From Laccaria trichodermophora (Eukaryota; Basidiomycota; Agaricomycetes; Agaricales; Hydnangiaceae), in NCBI GenBank assembly GCA_018417955.1, contig JACTVC010000019.1, positions 992,001 to 1,056,000 of the forward strand: a DNA stretch of 64,000 bases, written 5' to 3'. The notes beneath the pieces are model-generated. The model did no database searches and was not told the DNA's origin. It saw only the letters and a program-made list of their open reading frames with translations. Position 1 is the first letter of the stretch. Each line of letters starts with the position of its first letter. Below, piece by piece: positions 42,367 to 53,133 of the stretch. The translations under genes were made by a program, and so were the position numbers.

Positions 42367-45300
42367 ATGGATAAAGATAATCGAGATGATTTCACCTTTG
42401 CAAAGCTGTCAGACATCAAGCACCCCGTAACGTTCAGAATGTGCGCTCTCATCTCTTCGCAAGGCTCGTTTTCTTGTTCAATAAATGACAGATCTCAGCT
42501 TGAAGGCGTTCGACGGCCAAAATCTGTCACGGAGTTGCTACAACACCCCGAACTTCGCTTTCACGGTATTCAATCACCGTGTGTCTTTTCAATTTGCGCA
42601 AGAGGAGTGTAATAACGACAGGCTCAAGAACACTTTCAGATCTCTACGTTACTTGCCAGCTCGTCGCTGATAACAAGCCATTGACCATTCCCTTTCGAAC
42701 ATCCTTTAAATCATTCAAGAATGCATATACGTGCGTTTCTTATCCGTACTTTCGGGGTATCAATAAAATGGGTGTAGATGGAATGAATGGATCACGCTAC
42801 CAATCCGTTACTGTGATCTACCACTAAGCACACAGATCACCTTCACTGTTTGGGACATCGGGGGACCGAGAACTGCCGTGCCGGTAGGAGGGTCAACATT
42901 TCGTTTGTTTGGAAAGAAGTGGTAAGCTTGCTGTTGAAAATTTGTAACTTATGTCGTTTTAACACACAACAAGGACGCTCCGGCGTGGAAAGCACCGTCT
43001 GCTCCTTTGGCCTGGATTGGAGGCGGACGGGTCCGTTGAGTCAACAACACCCAGCAAGATGGCCACACCAGATGAGATGGGCCGTTTGGAGAAGGTGACA
43101 TGGTAGTTGCTAAGTAATGACAGAAGCTCACTTGCCTCGGGTGTAGCTTGTCAAGAAGTACGAGCGTGGCGACCTTCCGAAGTCTGACTGGCTTGACAAA
43201 ATGGCATTCAGAAAGATGGAGGAGGTTCATGCAGTAAGACTAACAGGTCGCTATCGTAAATTCATTGACGTGCCTAGGCAGAAACGGAGAAATCAGACGA
43301 TCTCTTCCTCTATGTCGACTTGCCACGATTCGATTTTCCTGTCATATTCAGCGAACCGGTAAAGCACCTTTCGACTCAAGGATCATATCAATAACCCCTA
43401 CATTCAGGAAGTTGCCCCTCCCCCGTCAACAGTTACAACCATTTCGGCGGTCGTTCAACCTCCTGCTGCGCCTTCAATATCATCTTCATTTGATAATGAC
43501 GCGAACCTATGGAGTATTGTCGATCCAGATGTTATGCACGAAAATCCAGTCGAGGACAAACATCGTCGTTTAGTGCGAAGTCACCGAAGCAGCCCTTACG
43601 ACAGGGAATTAAAACCCAATGCTAAAATTAGGGACGATCTGGGAGTAAGCTGAGGCAAACTCATCTCATTCCCGTTCTCAAACTTTCAACAGCAAATCCT
43701 CAACTACTCTCCTAGTCAACAATTAACATCGGAAGAAAAGGACCTCATCTGGAAATTTCGTTTCTATCTTGCCAGGGACAAGCGAGGTCTGACTAAGTTT
43801 TTGAAGTCGGTTACGTGGCGCGACTCGTCAGAAGTGAAGCAAGCTGTGGAAGAATTGTTGCCTCAATGGACAGAAATCGATACGGACGACGCACTCGAAT
43901 TACTAGGACCAGGCACCCTAGATTCGAGAGTCAGAGCGTTTGCAGTCAAGCAACTCAGCAGAGCGGACGATGACGTATGTTCACACTTTGGCTTTAGATC
44001 TAGCAATCGAATTGTAACTGGATCACAGGAGCTACTGCTCTACCTGCTGCAACTTGTTCAATCCCTCAAATTCGAGAGCACGGCTAGCGATCAGCGGTCA
44101 TCAAGGTCGACGACCAGTGCTATCTCCTACGACGACAGTGGGTTGACCGACTTTCTCATCGGACGCGGGGTGAAAAACCCAGTTTTGGGCAACAGACTTT
44201 ACTGGTATCTTATGGTTGAAGTAGCACTCGAAGACAGGGTGATGGCAAAGATGTATGGCCGCGTCGTTTTCAGGTTTATGAACAAGATCTTAGAGGTGTG
44301 TAAAGGAGTAACCTCTGCCATCTGTTTTACACTATCATCTCAGTCAGACAATGGCTCCGAGAGGCGTGAGCTCATGCGCCGCCAGGGGTTAATGGTCGAT
44401 ACACTTGCAAAACGCGCTCGAGAACTCCGCACATCGAAAGACCCACGACCAAAGAAAATTGAAAAGCTCCGCTCAATTATCTCAGACTCGAAGAACAATC
44501 TTGCTTCGATGCCTCCGCTTCCACTTCCTCTCAACGCGACAATAGAAGTTACCGGAATAATTGCCGAAAAATCCTCGGTTTTCAAGTCTAATCTCTACCC
44601 CCTCCTTTTGTACTTCCAATGCTCAGACGGCTCGGAATATCCAATCATATTCAAAGATGGAGATGACATGCGCCAGGATCAACTTGTCATCCAACTCTTC
44701 ACTCTGATGGATCAATTGTTGAGAAAGGAAAATCTAGACCTAAAATTAAGCCCGTACAACGTTCTCGCAACAGGCCCACTGCAAGGCATGGCCCAATTTA
44801 TCCCGAGCAAAACGATTGCAGCTATTTGTAGCGAGCATGGAAATCTGTTGAATTATCTTAGGGTAAGTAACCCTGATGAAGGGAGTGTAGGCACCTGGGG
44901 CGTTGAACCAAGCGTGATCGACACCTTTGTACGCAGCTGTGGTGGGTTTTGCCAGCAGGTTTTGCGTGAAATACGTACTGACCTTGACACAGCGGGGTAT
45001 TGCGTTGTGACGTACCTACTTGGAGTCGGAGATCGTCATCTTGATAACCTGTTAGTTGCTCCCGATGGTACGTGGTTTATCCTTCGGATTTAAAACTCTG
45101 TCTGACATTATAACAAGGTCATTTCTTTCATGGTATGGCCTTACATCATGTTCGAGTTCTGGCTGACGAGTTTCGTAGTCGATTTTGGATATATTCTTGG
45201 GCGAGATCCCAAACCATTCCCACCACCTGTAAAGGTTTGCAAAGAGATGGTCGACTGTATGGGGGGACCTCAGTCCCCCCATTATATGCGCTTCAAGAAC

Positions 45301-45552
45301 TTTTGCTTCACCGCCTTCACTATTCTTCGGAAAAGCGCCAATCTTATTTTGAACTTGGTATCTCTAATGGTGGACGCGAATATCCCAGACATCAAACATC
45401 GAGATGTTCATGAACAAATTCAAGAGAAGTTTCGGTTAGATCTGACGGAAGAGGACGCTATCAAGCACTTTGAGGATCTACTGAATGAGACATCTTACCT
45501 TACTGTGGTTCTCGATAGGATACATGACTTGGCTCAGTACTGGCGAAGCTAG
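42367..45552 (+). CDS. VPS34: Vps34, class III phosphatidylinositol 3-kinase
   Basis: Fourteen exons, 847 aa: 42367..42440, 42492..42578, 42629..42730, 42778..42921, 42974..43094, 43147..43233, 43278..43358, 43408..43644, 43693..43974, 44029..44295, 44344..44941, 44993..45067, 45118..45132 and 45179..45552. Makes PI3P on endosomes and autophagosomes, in complexes with Vps15 and Beclin-type partners. Domains: C2 (TLSDLYVTCQLVADNKP, TWNEWITLPIRYCDLPL); PIK helical domain (SADEEQ-type block QLTSEEKDLIWKFRFYL); kinase domain with PIIFKDGDDMRQDQL (ATP-binding Lys), GVGDRHLDNLL (catalytic) and HVDFGYILGRDPKPFPPPVKV region (DFG and activation loop); C-terminal helix ending RIHDLAQYWRS. Splice sites of the second intron (42579-42628) are the least certain. 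Stop is 22 bp from the stop of the convergent biotin gene. Confidence 0.96.
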
Positions 45553-45574
45553 AATATGTAGCATATCTTTCAAT

Positions 45575-48186
45575 TTACTCTGTTATGGCCTGCCAAATTC
45601 TGTCCTCTACAGAACTAATAACCGAAGGCGATGTATTGAGACTCGTCATAAAGTAGGCGACATTTCCTAGTGTCCTGAAATGAATCCCAAATGGCGCACC
45701 GCCAGGAGCAGATGAGAATTCTGGACCTATATCCACGCAACGTTTGAGTGGTTCCAACAACGCCCGGGCAGAATTAGAGGAATAGCCTGTTACACTTGAG
45801 AAATTGTTCAAGCGTACGGTACAAAAGGAGTCTCACCAGCAGATGCGTCCTTCAAATGAATGGATAATACACATCCCATTGTCATAACTTCTTCAACCCT
45901 CTCAAGTTTGGAGAGCTCCGTGACAAAAACGGGATCCCACAAACTCCAAACCTTTCCCAGACTTCCATCAGGCTTATCCCATTTCGCTTGAGCAGCTTTC
46001 CAGTTGTCACTGGCTGTGACTTTATCGATCAATGAAAGCGTTTCGTTTGCCACCTCGCATCCAATTGGGTGGGCGGTGTAGGAGTGCCCGTGCAACAAAG
46101 CATCCGCCTTGTTACCACTCAAGAACGCTTGAAAAATGGAGTTTGAAGCCAAAGTCACTGCTAAGGGGACGAGACCGCCCGTCAAGATCTTTGCGTTCAC
46201 GGAGATATCAGGATGAACACCCAGCAGAGCACTGGTACTTTCCATTCCAATACGCTGGAGCCCAACAAACACTTCATCGAAGATAACAGGCAATCCTGAC
46301 CACTCGGACGAAGGCCCTGAGCGCCTTCCTCGTACCACATCAATCAAGACTCGTTGGAAAAGGGGGTCGACAAAGATCATTCCTCCAGCTCCCATAACAA
46401 GAGGCTCAAGGACAAGGGCAGCTAACTTTGGGCCATCTTGCTCAAGTTTTTTCATGGTTTGTTGGATGAATGATCCATACATCAAAGCAAGGGGAGAGCG
46501 CAAGCGAGCCTCGATGTCATAAACCCAAGAGAGGGATTCTGCTTTTATATCGTGTCCGCGCGTGGATGCAGAAAATGCAGGCGGGATAGAAATGGTAACA
46601 ACTCCATCCCTTATTCCGACAGTTGGAGGCTCAAACCAGTAACCTCTCGCGTTGTGCCATTCACATGTGTAAACGCCCTCCTCACAGGCGTCCATAGCTC
46701 CAATCGTGTCACCGTGATAACTTCCCTTCAATCCCAAAACGCCTAGTTCCTCTTTCTTTCTGCCCTCCAATTCGTGCTTGTGTCGGACGGAGAAGGCTCT
46801 TAAGGCCATCTTCAGGGCCACCTCCATTCCGGTTGAGCCGTTATCCGAAAAAAAAGCACGCGAAGCCCAGCCTTTTCCGGGACCGCCGTGAACGAGGCGC
46901 TCAGCTAATTTCAATGCGGGGAGGTGTATATTTTCTGGGAACATGACATGACCGTAGCGACCACTGGCCCTTGCAGCTGCCAGCGTTAGGGCCGGGTGGG
47001 CGTGACCAAAGGTTTGCGTCCACCAAGATGCAGAACCATCAAACTCTGGAGCTAAAACGCTTTCGTTCACTGATTTGTCGTGCAAAGCATTTTGTCTTGT
47101 TACACTGAAAAAATCGGAGTGAGCGCTGTCTATTACAGTCACATTTTCCTCTTTTTGAATAGAACCGTGTTGAACGAAGGGCCACCAGATGGTGTCGAGG
47201 GTACGTCTAGGCATGGATTCCAATTCGTTGAGGCGATTTTTGTGCTTGGTATCAAGATGATTCATGATAGCAGCCATTCCATCCTCTTTTTCTGAAGAGA
47301 TAATTGATTGATAGTAGTTTTCAGTGATTGTGAGGTTTTTCGACGGGTCAGTCGGGATGGGTGGTGGATCGACCACAAAAAGTTCCACGCCACGCTCTAG
47401 AAAATATGGATTCAGATATTCCCAGTTTCGATAGTAGTGGTCTCGGAAGACTACGATGGCATCAATGATATATCCGCGCAAAAGAAGTGACTCGTATGAT
47501 GCAATGGTCGTGGATATTCCGCCAAGTTTTGAATCTCCAACCAGGATAGTTGGCAGAAAGAGGGGCCGGTAACAATCTACTTGGGTTGTGCCCGAGACGG
47601 TGGGACTGTGGATGCCTAAATAAGATGGATGTCAACCACCTTCACAACCAAAGGTGTGAATAACTCACAACGAAGTAACTCTCACCTCCTGCAGTCTCTA
47701 CGTACATGTGTGCGGGCTCTCTGATGTTTGCCGCGCATCTTCGAATACGATTCGCGATGGCATTAATAAATGTCTCGTCAGAGGGCTGGACGATTGTCAG
47801 CAAATTGTTGTTCAAATAAATTGTTCTACCAAGATACCCACAAGGTTTAGCTCATCTTCAGAAGACAATTTTGCGGCAAGATGAGGGCTAACTGGCTCTT
47901 TATAGCGAAATAAACATTCAGCAGAGATGAGACTTCCTTCATGCCGGCCATAGCGTTTGACGTGGCTAGAAGGCTAGTTAGTGATGGTTTAACAACGCAT
48001 AATTCAAGACATTCACTGGTCATCGGCTTCCTCTAGCGGTCCTGTACTGATAGGTTTGAGATAATGGACAGGAATTTTTCTTGACGCGGATGCAAGAACG
48101 AGAGCGGTTGTCAAGATTGTCTTCCCAACGTCGGTGTTCGCCCCGAATATCTGATGAACCCGGAGATGTTTAAAGAGCGATGCCAT
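45575..48186 (-). CDS. bioDA: Bifunctional dethiobiotin synthetase / DAPA aminotransferase (BioD-BioA fusion)
   Basis: Five exons, 794 aa: 48017..48186, 47842..47965, 47686..47785, 45837..47615 and 45575..45786. Catalyses two successive steps of biotin synthesis: PLP-dependent amination of 7-keto-8-aminopelargonate, then ATP-dependent ring closure. N-terminal BioD part: FGANTDVGKTILTTALV (P-loop), LKPISTGP, ETAGGIHSP, ILVGDSKLGGIST. C-terminal BioA part: WWPFVQHG, GSASWWTQTFGHAHPAL, SDNGSTGMEVALKMALR (cofactor phosphate), GLKGSYHGDTIGAMDA, PVIFDEVFVGLQRIG (Asp binding PLP), and NAKILTGGLVPLAVTLAS, where the Lys should form the Schiff base. Fungal and plant fusions have this domain order. The final exon carries the C-terminal small domain. 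All key residues are present. Confidence 0.96.
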
Positions 48187-48623
48187 GCTTAAAAGGTGTG
48201 CTAGTCAGTGAGCATACTTCGTTGAGGAACCGGGTGATTGGAGTGAAGATCACGGTATGTGATCGGATATAATTATAGCTTCATAGTTCTGCCAATGAGA
48301 GGCTGAGGGAGTTGAGTGCCTTGTGGAAAGGAGAGTCTCGTCTCACTCCTCATGAGGCGAGTAAATTCTCTCGACGTCCTCCAGAAACTACGAGAGGTAT
48401 GTTACCAGTTTGATGTTTTCTTTCTCCCATCGTTCGACCAACACACAAGCTTTTCGTTCTGCACCATGACTCAACAGAGTGTATGTATTCATTCCTGGAA
48501 CATTCTCAATCATCAATACCCTACAGATTGTACAGATTGTTGAGAAGAGAGATAATACAGTCTCGTTCGGTAATCCAGCTGTGGGGAGACAAGTGCCAAC
48601 CGAGACTTTAGTGACGAGTTACC
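48187..48623. other. Spacer with biotin-gene promoter; no gene
   Basis: 437 bp between the biotin gene start and the stop of the next minus-strand gene. No supported coding sequence; a frame at 48316-48543 is short and featureless. Confidence 0.45.
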
Positions 48624-50198
48624 TCATCGATCGTTATCATAACCACTGGAGGTACCGCTTTCGTTAGCTCGGGAGCCATTCAAAGGACTAGGAGTAGCAG
48701 CTAGATAACTCCGCGACCAAGGCTCAAACTCTTCAGCAGCAGCTTCCACCGTGACTCCGCAATCAGCAAAGTGGCGAATTACAGCATCAAGTGTTATAGG
48801 TGCGAAGCCAGAATATGGGCGATAGGATACAGCTGGAGCAACTGTCAAACCGTTTTGTTCGATATACTTTTTATAGACCCCAGGCGTGGAAAATAGCTCG
48901 GTGACGCATGCCAAAAATTCTGAGCGAGAAGCGACACTTCCGGTGGAATCAACATCTGGTCGAAGCCGAGCGACGGTGCGGCTAGCCTTGAGGTCAGACA
49001 TGTAGGGACGGTTGCGATAGTCTCTGCGAACACCGCGCGGCCAGGATCCGTGGTGGGTACTAAGATATGCAAACCACGTTTCAACGGGATCGTCCATCCG
49101 TGGGTTCATTTTAGCTGGAACAAGAGGTACGGTGCGAGCAGATTCTGTGAATAGGTTTGGATTGCGCCAGTTGGACAAGAGATATTTCTGAAGTTCTGTC
49201 TTATTCTCTCGAGGTGTCGAGTGAGCCTCGGCACACAACGCTTTGATTCTTGCAAGTGCCCCATCGTTGCCTGGTTTGTGAGCAGCGATCATCAGCGTCT
49301 GTAGTTGGCCAATGGTCTTTGGGTCGCGAGCAGCTTGATGGCCGTTCGCGATTTCCGCCGTCGTGAGCCTGGAATCAATATGTGAAAGAGGAGCATTTGG
49401 CCTTGGAGGCAAATTAGCAACACGATGATCTAAGAGAGAAACCTTTGGTCGCTTCGGAATTGTTATCGCCGTCGGTGTAACGGACTGTTGAGAGGAAGCC
49501 ACTGCGGCATACGTGGAGTGACCTCGAGAAGCGGACGAGCTCTGAGGACGGCCCGAAATAGGTCCATCGAGGTTAGGATTTGATGTCACTTCTTTCTTGG
49601 GTGGCGAGGCCAAAGTCGGAGTAGGTGTGGGATTGGATCGAGGTGAAGAATCCTGTGGGCATGAAGGCATAGCGTCCATTTCCACGCCTTCCAGCGTCGA
49701 GGATCGGTGAGCTTGATCCACCTTTAGATTCTTACTTGTATTTTCCAAGGAACGGCGAAGGACAGCACATTCATCTTGTGTCGAATTAAGCCGGCTCGTC
49801 AACAAGCGAAGTTCTACGCGGATAGAGTGACACTCGGCCTTGTACCGCGACATCTCTTCCAAAGCCTCGTTGCGTTCATCTCTATAGCGCTCCCGCTCTT
49901 CATAGAGGTACTCGTTGTCATCGCGCTGGCGACGACGGCCTTCGCTTACGCCATCAAAAAAATAAAGATCGTGCTTGCGATCACGATCTTTCAAGGCGAG
50001 TTGGAAGGATGATTGTCGTTCAGCCTCGACTAGGTGGGTGGTGTAGGCATTGCAGACAGTACAACCCGCGAGATGAACGATGCCGTACGTAGGATGATAT
50101 TCCCAAGGAGTAGGATCTTGGAGAGGCGTTTCGAAAATTTGTCTAGCTCGTTTGCGAGAAGATCCGTCGCAGAAGACAGAACCAGAATGGAGTGCCAT
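48624..50198 (-). CDS. Orphan protein with N-terminal CxxC and coiled coil, mushroom-type
   Basis: Single exon, 524 aa, not recognised as a named family. Residues about 30-55 hold WEYHPTYGIVHLAGCTVCNAY, a CxxC that could bind metal only with partners elsewhere. Residues 85-170 form a long charged coiled coil. Then comes a Ser/Thr/Pro-rich linker, and residues 280-500 look ordered: IGQLQTLMIAAHKPGNDGAL, LQKYLLSNWRNPNLF, WFAYLSTHHGSWPRGVR, YRPYSGFAPITLDAVI. From memory, proteins with this layout occur in many copies in agaricomycete genomes; that is not verified here. No catalytic motif is visible. Confidence 0.75.
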   Translation of the reverse strand: MALHSGSVFCDGSSRKRARQIFETPLQDPTPWEYHPTYGIVHLAGCTVCNAYTTHLVEAERQSSFQLALKDRDRKHDLYFFDGVSEGRRRQRDDNEYLYEERERYRDERNEALEEMSRYKAECHSIRVELRLLTSRLNSTQDECAVLRRSLENTSKNLKVDQAHRSSTLEGVEMDAMPSCPQDSSPRSNPTPTPTLASPPKKEVTSNPNLDGPISGRPQSSSASRGHSTYAAVASSQQSVTPTAITIPKRPKVSLLDHRVANLPPRPNAPLSHIDSRLTTAEIANGHQAARDPKTIGQLQTLMIAAHKPGNDGALARIKALCAEAHSTPRENKTELQKYLLSNWRNPNLFTESARTVPLVPAKMNPRMDDPVETWFAYLSTHHGSWPRGVRRDYRNRPYMSDLKASRTVARLRPDVDSTGSVASRSEFLACVTELFSTPGVYKKYIEQNGLTVAPAVSYRPYSGFAPITLDAVIRHFADCGVTVEAAAEEFEPWSRSYLAATPSPLNGSRANESGTSSGYDNDR

Positions 50199-52116
50199 TT
50201 CGCAGAGAACGGATGCTGACGCAGACAGAGCTTAGAGTCAAAGAGTCGGAGCAAGATAATAACCGTCTTGCTGGGATACGGGTGATGTGGGAGTAAAACG
50301 CAGTTTTGCCGTTGAATTGTCAAGTTAAAGAGGAGAGAGTACACAATTGATGGGGGATGCCTAGACTCGCTACCAGTTCGTTCGGTGGTGATCACACTGT
50401 GTTTGTCCCATGTTGTGACTTTGTTGTGGCTTCAAACATCAGGCGGAGAGTGAAAGGCAAGATCACCACCGAAGGACTGGGCGGAACGGAGCCAGATTTG
50501 TCGAGGTCCCAACGTGTGACACGACACTTAGTGAAATTTCGCGTTTTGTGCCAAAATTTCGAAATAAGATGGCCACACCTTCGAAAAAGAATGCTGAAGG
50601 CACATAATTTAACGGAATGTACTTGTAAACGTGAATGGCATAGATTTTGAAAACAAAAAGAACTGAGACGATACAATCATACAAAGAATTTGGTACTTGG
50701 CGGCGGCGGAGGTGGTGGCGGAGGATTTCTAGGATACGTATAAGGGTATAATAACGGATTTTGTGGTTGACGAGAAGAAGAAGACAGGGTATCAGTGGGA
50801 TAATTAGAAGGAATAGGATATGAACAGGTGGTGGGTACTGCATTCGAGGTAGTTGATGTAATTGGGCGGAGGAGTCGTGAGTGCTGCATATGATATTGGA
50901 TAATGGACTCAAAGACATAGTTGTTGGAAGTTGAGCATGATGATATGGAAAGGGAGTCGATGGAGCTGGTAACGTGAGAGGAGAACTTGAGGGTGATGGG
51001 CGACGAGAACTTGAGGGTCCAGGCCAGGTGTGGGAGGAATGTTCGAGGTGCGTCGTCGTTTTGGTTGATCTTCGTTCACCCCGCTTGCATCTCCATCTCC
51101 AAGCTGTGATGCTTTTCAACTCTTGCTGACCGGCGGTTTCGACGTATGGACGAGATTGTGGTTGAAGATGAAGAATTTGATGATACAAATGAGTCGGATA
51201 GTGACAAGGGTGAACGCGATGTAGGCTGGATGGACGACGAGGAACAGGAGTGATGAGGATGCAGGCAGATGACGGTTGACACAATGAAATTTCACTAAGT
51301 CCCGTGTCACAAAATGTGACCTCGACAAGACTCAATCCGTTCGGCCCAGCCGTTTCTGAACGTAGCCTGCGGAGTTTGAAAGAAACGGTTGGTCACGAGC
51401 CTAGGGGATGCCACTGCTGTTGCTTAAATAGACGCCATATTTGTACTTGTTGTACTCAATCCTAATTCAACATCCGCGATATTCTTCAATTGACCTGGAG
51501 CATATCGTTCGTATGACGTTGGCCTGGCGTACGCGATTTCGGCAAATTTTATTTCTAGATATCGCATGAGCGTGCGCAGGTGACGGAAACGTGAGCCCGC
51601 TCACCAAGATACTTGTCTGTAAGCTTGACCTTTGATGGATGCATTCGGTACGATGCTGGCGAAGGTATGTACGACAGAATCACTAGACGTTTTTGTTATG
51701 ATGTCTGAACTTGGTTCCGTTGGCAATAGATTTCATTGTTATGAGCAATGGACACAAACACATACGCTCTAAGGCAGCAAGGTGTTTCAGCAAGCGCTTT
51801 ATGCAACTTTTTGGTCCATCAGAGTTTGTCGATAGCATCCTTCGGAGTTTGCGGGATATTTATGGTCATTCTGATAGTCTTGCACCAAGACGTGTGAGAG
51901 TTCAATAGTTATCAATTACAAATATATGTACGACTAAAATTTACCTCCTTTAGTCTTCGAGTACAAGCGGGTTTGCTTCTAAGTATTTGAGACGACTTCC
52001 GCGGCTGAAACTTATGGTAAGGATAAAAGTCTTGTGAAGGGGAGGTGAGAACAAAGTCGCGACATGAGGACAGACGTACGAAAACTTCTATTGTCAACCA
52101 AATCTGGGTCTGGATA
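50199..52116. other. 1.9-kb interval with no confident gene; possible short Pro/Ser-rich gene on minus strand
   Basis: A minus-strand stretch 51335-50677 has several overlapping open frames rich in Ser, Pro and His, and one frame ends with a polyproline run before a stop at 50677. The pieces 51282-51076 and 50889-50677 are in the same frame and separated by one stop, so a spliced gene with an intron starting at about 51078 is possible, but no splice pair gave a convincing product. 51340-52116 shows nothing. Biased composition alone could explain these frames. Confidence 0.35.
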
Positions 52117-52987
52117 TCAGAACAATGCGTCGATGATACCTCCGCCAATTGCAGACCCTAAAGGGCATATGTCATGAGTCTTTTTAGACAGATCTGAATG
52201 GAACATACCTGCTCCAAATCCTACACCACCTGCGGCTGAATGTGCCAGCTATTTCATACGCTGAGCCAAGGGGAATAACATGCAAAACATGGACGGACCG
52301 TGTTTCCTAAACTTCCACCGAACTTATGTTTCTTCGGAGGTTGCTGTTGTTCCACAATAACGGTGCTTGGCCTGGAAGGCGGAGGGGGCGCCCCATATTG
52401 GGGATACGGATTACCTTGACCCGAACCTTGATAATATGGGTTTGGCGGCGCCTGATACTGATTTGGCGGTCCTTGGTACTGGCTGGGTGGAGGGTATGGT
52501 GGCAGCGGAGCTGGGACAACGGGTGTCACTGGAAATTTCTCTTGGTAGGGAAAGAAATTTGAGCGAGGGGGAGTGGTCACCCTCGGCAATTTCTCCACAT
52601 ACGAGGAAGGAAATACTCCCTCCTTCCCATTGCACCGACCTGTCCACCAGTCCGGATTTTTGTCTTCAATGAGGTCGATGATATCACCAGCCCGGAAGGA
52701 AAGATCGTTTGGGTCCTGTTTGGCGTCCATGACTACTCACCTCAACTGTAGTGTGAAAAGCGGAGCCTCACCTGTCCGGCTTCGTTGAATCCCCAAAGTG
52801 CTCTAGCTCGCGACAAGATCGGAGATGGCGCTGACTTGTTGCTGCTGGGAGTTTCAAATGCTGCAGAAAGCTTGTTCAGAATAGCTTGACCATCATTCTG
52901 AGATAACTGTTTTTGGGAAATCAAAAACTCTACGTTCTGCTTTGTTTGGGAGAAGACGTGTTTGTAAAGAGGCGCCGAGGCTGTCAT
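52117..52987 (-). CDS. SH3-domain protein, Lsb1/Pin3-like (paralogue A)
   Basis: Four exons, 237 aa: 52772..52987, 52299..52715, 52209..52248 and 52117..52157. Yeast Lsb1 and Pin3/Lsb2 bind the WASP protein Las17, act on cortical actin and influence prion formation. Evidence: N-terminal helical part (TKQNVEFLISQKQLSQNDGQ); SH3 domain (residues about 60-115) with ARALWGFNEAGQ, DPNDLSFRAGDIIDL, WWTGRCNGKEGVFPSSYVE; then a Pro/Tyr/Gln-rich low-complexity segment (PYPPPSQYQGPPNQYQ); and a Gly-rich C-terminus GGVGFGAGSAIGGGIIDALF that matches the yeast family end. Intron positions and phases match the second copy at 60338, with last exons of 40 and 41 nt in both. It faces NUP159 across 146 bp. Confidence 0.92.
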
Positions 52988-53133
52988 GATGGGACCTGGA
53001 TATTGGATATGGTTGCACATAAACAGGGTCAATCAATACATCACGTGTGACTCTTGCACAACGACTCCGACGCGCTTGCGGCTGCGTTCACCAAGCGTTC
53101 ACGATTGCTGAACGAGACCCAACTCATTCCAAC

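Noticed and set aside
50463..51335. 290-aa open frame on the minus strand
   Set aside because: Composition is Pro/His/Ser-biased in all three frames, there is no start context or domain, and its end lacks any recognisable protein character. It is recorded only as a possible gene region.
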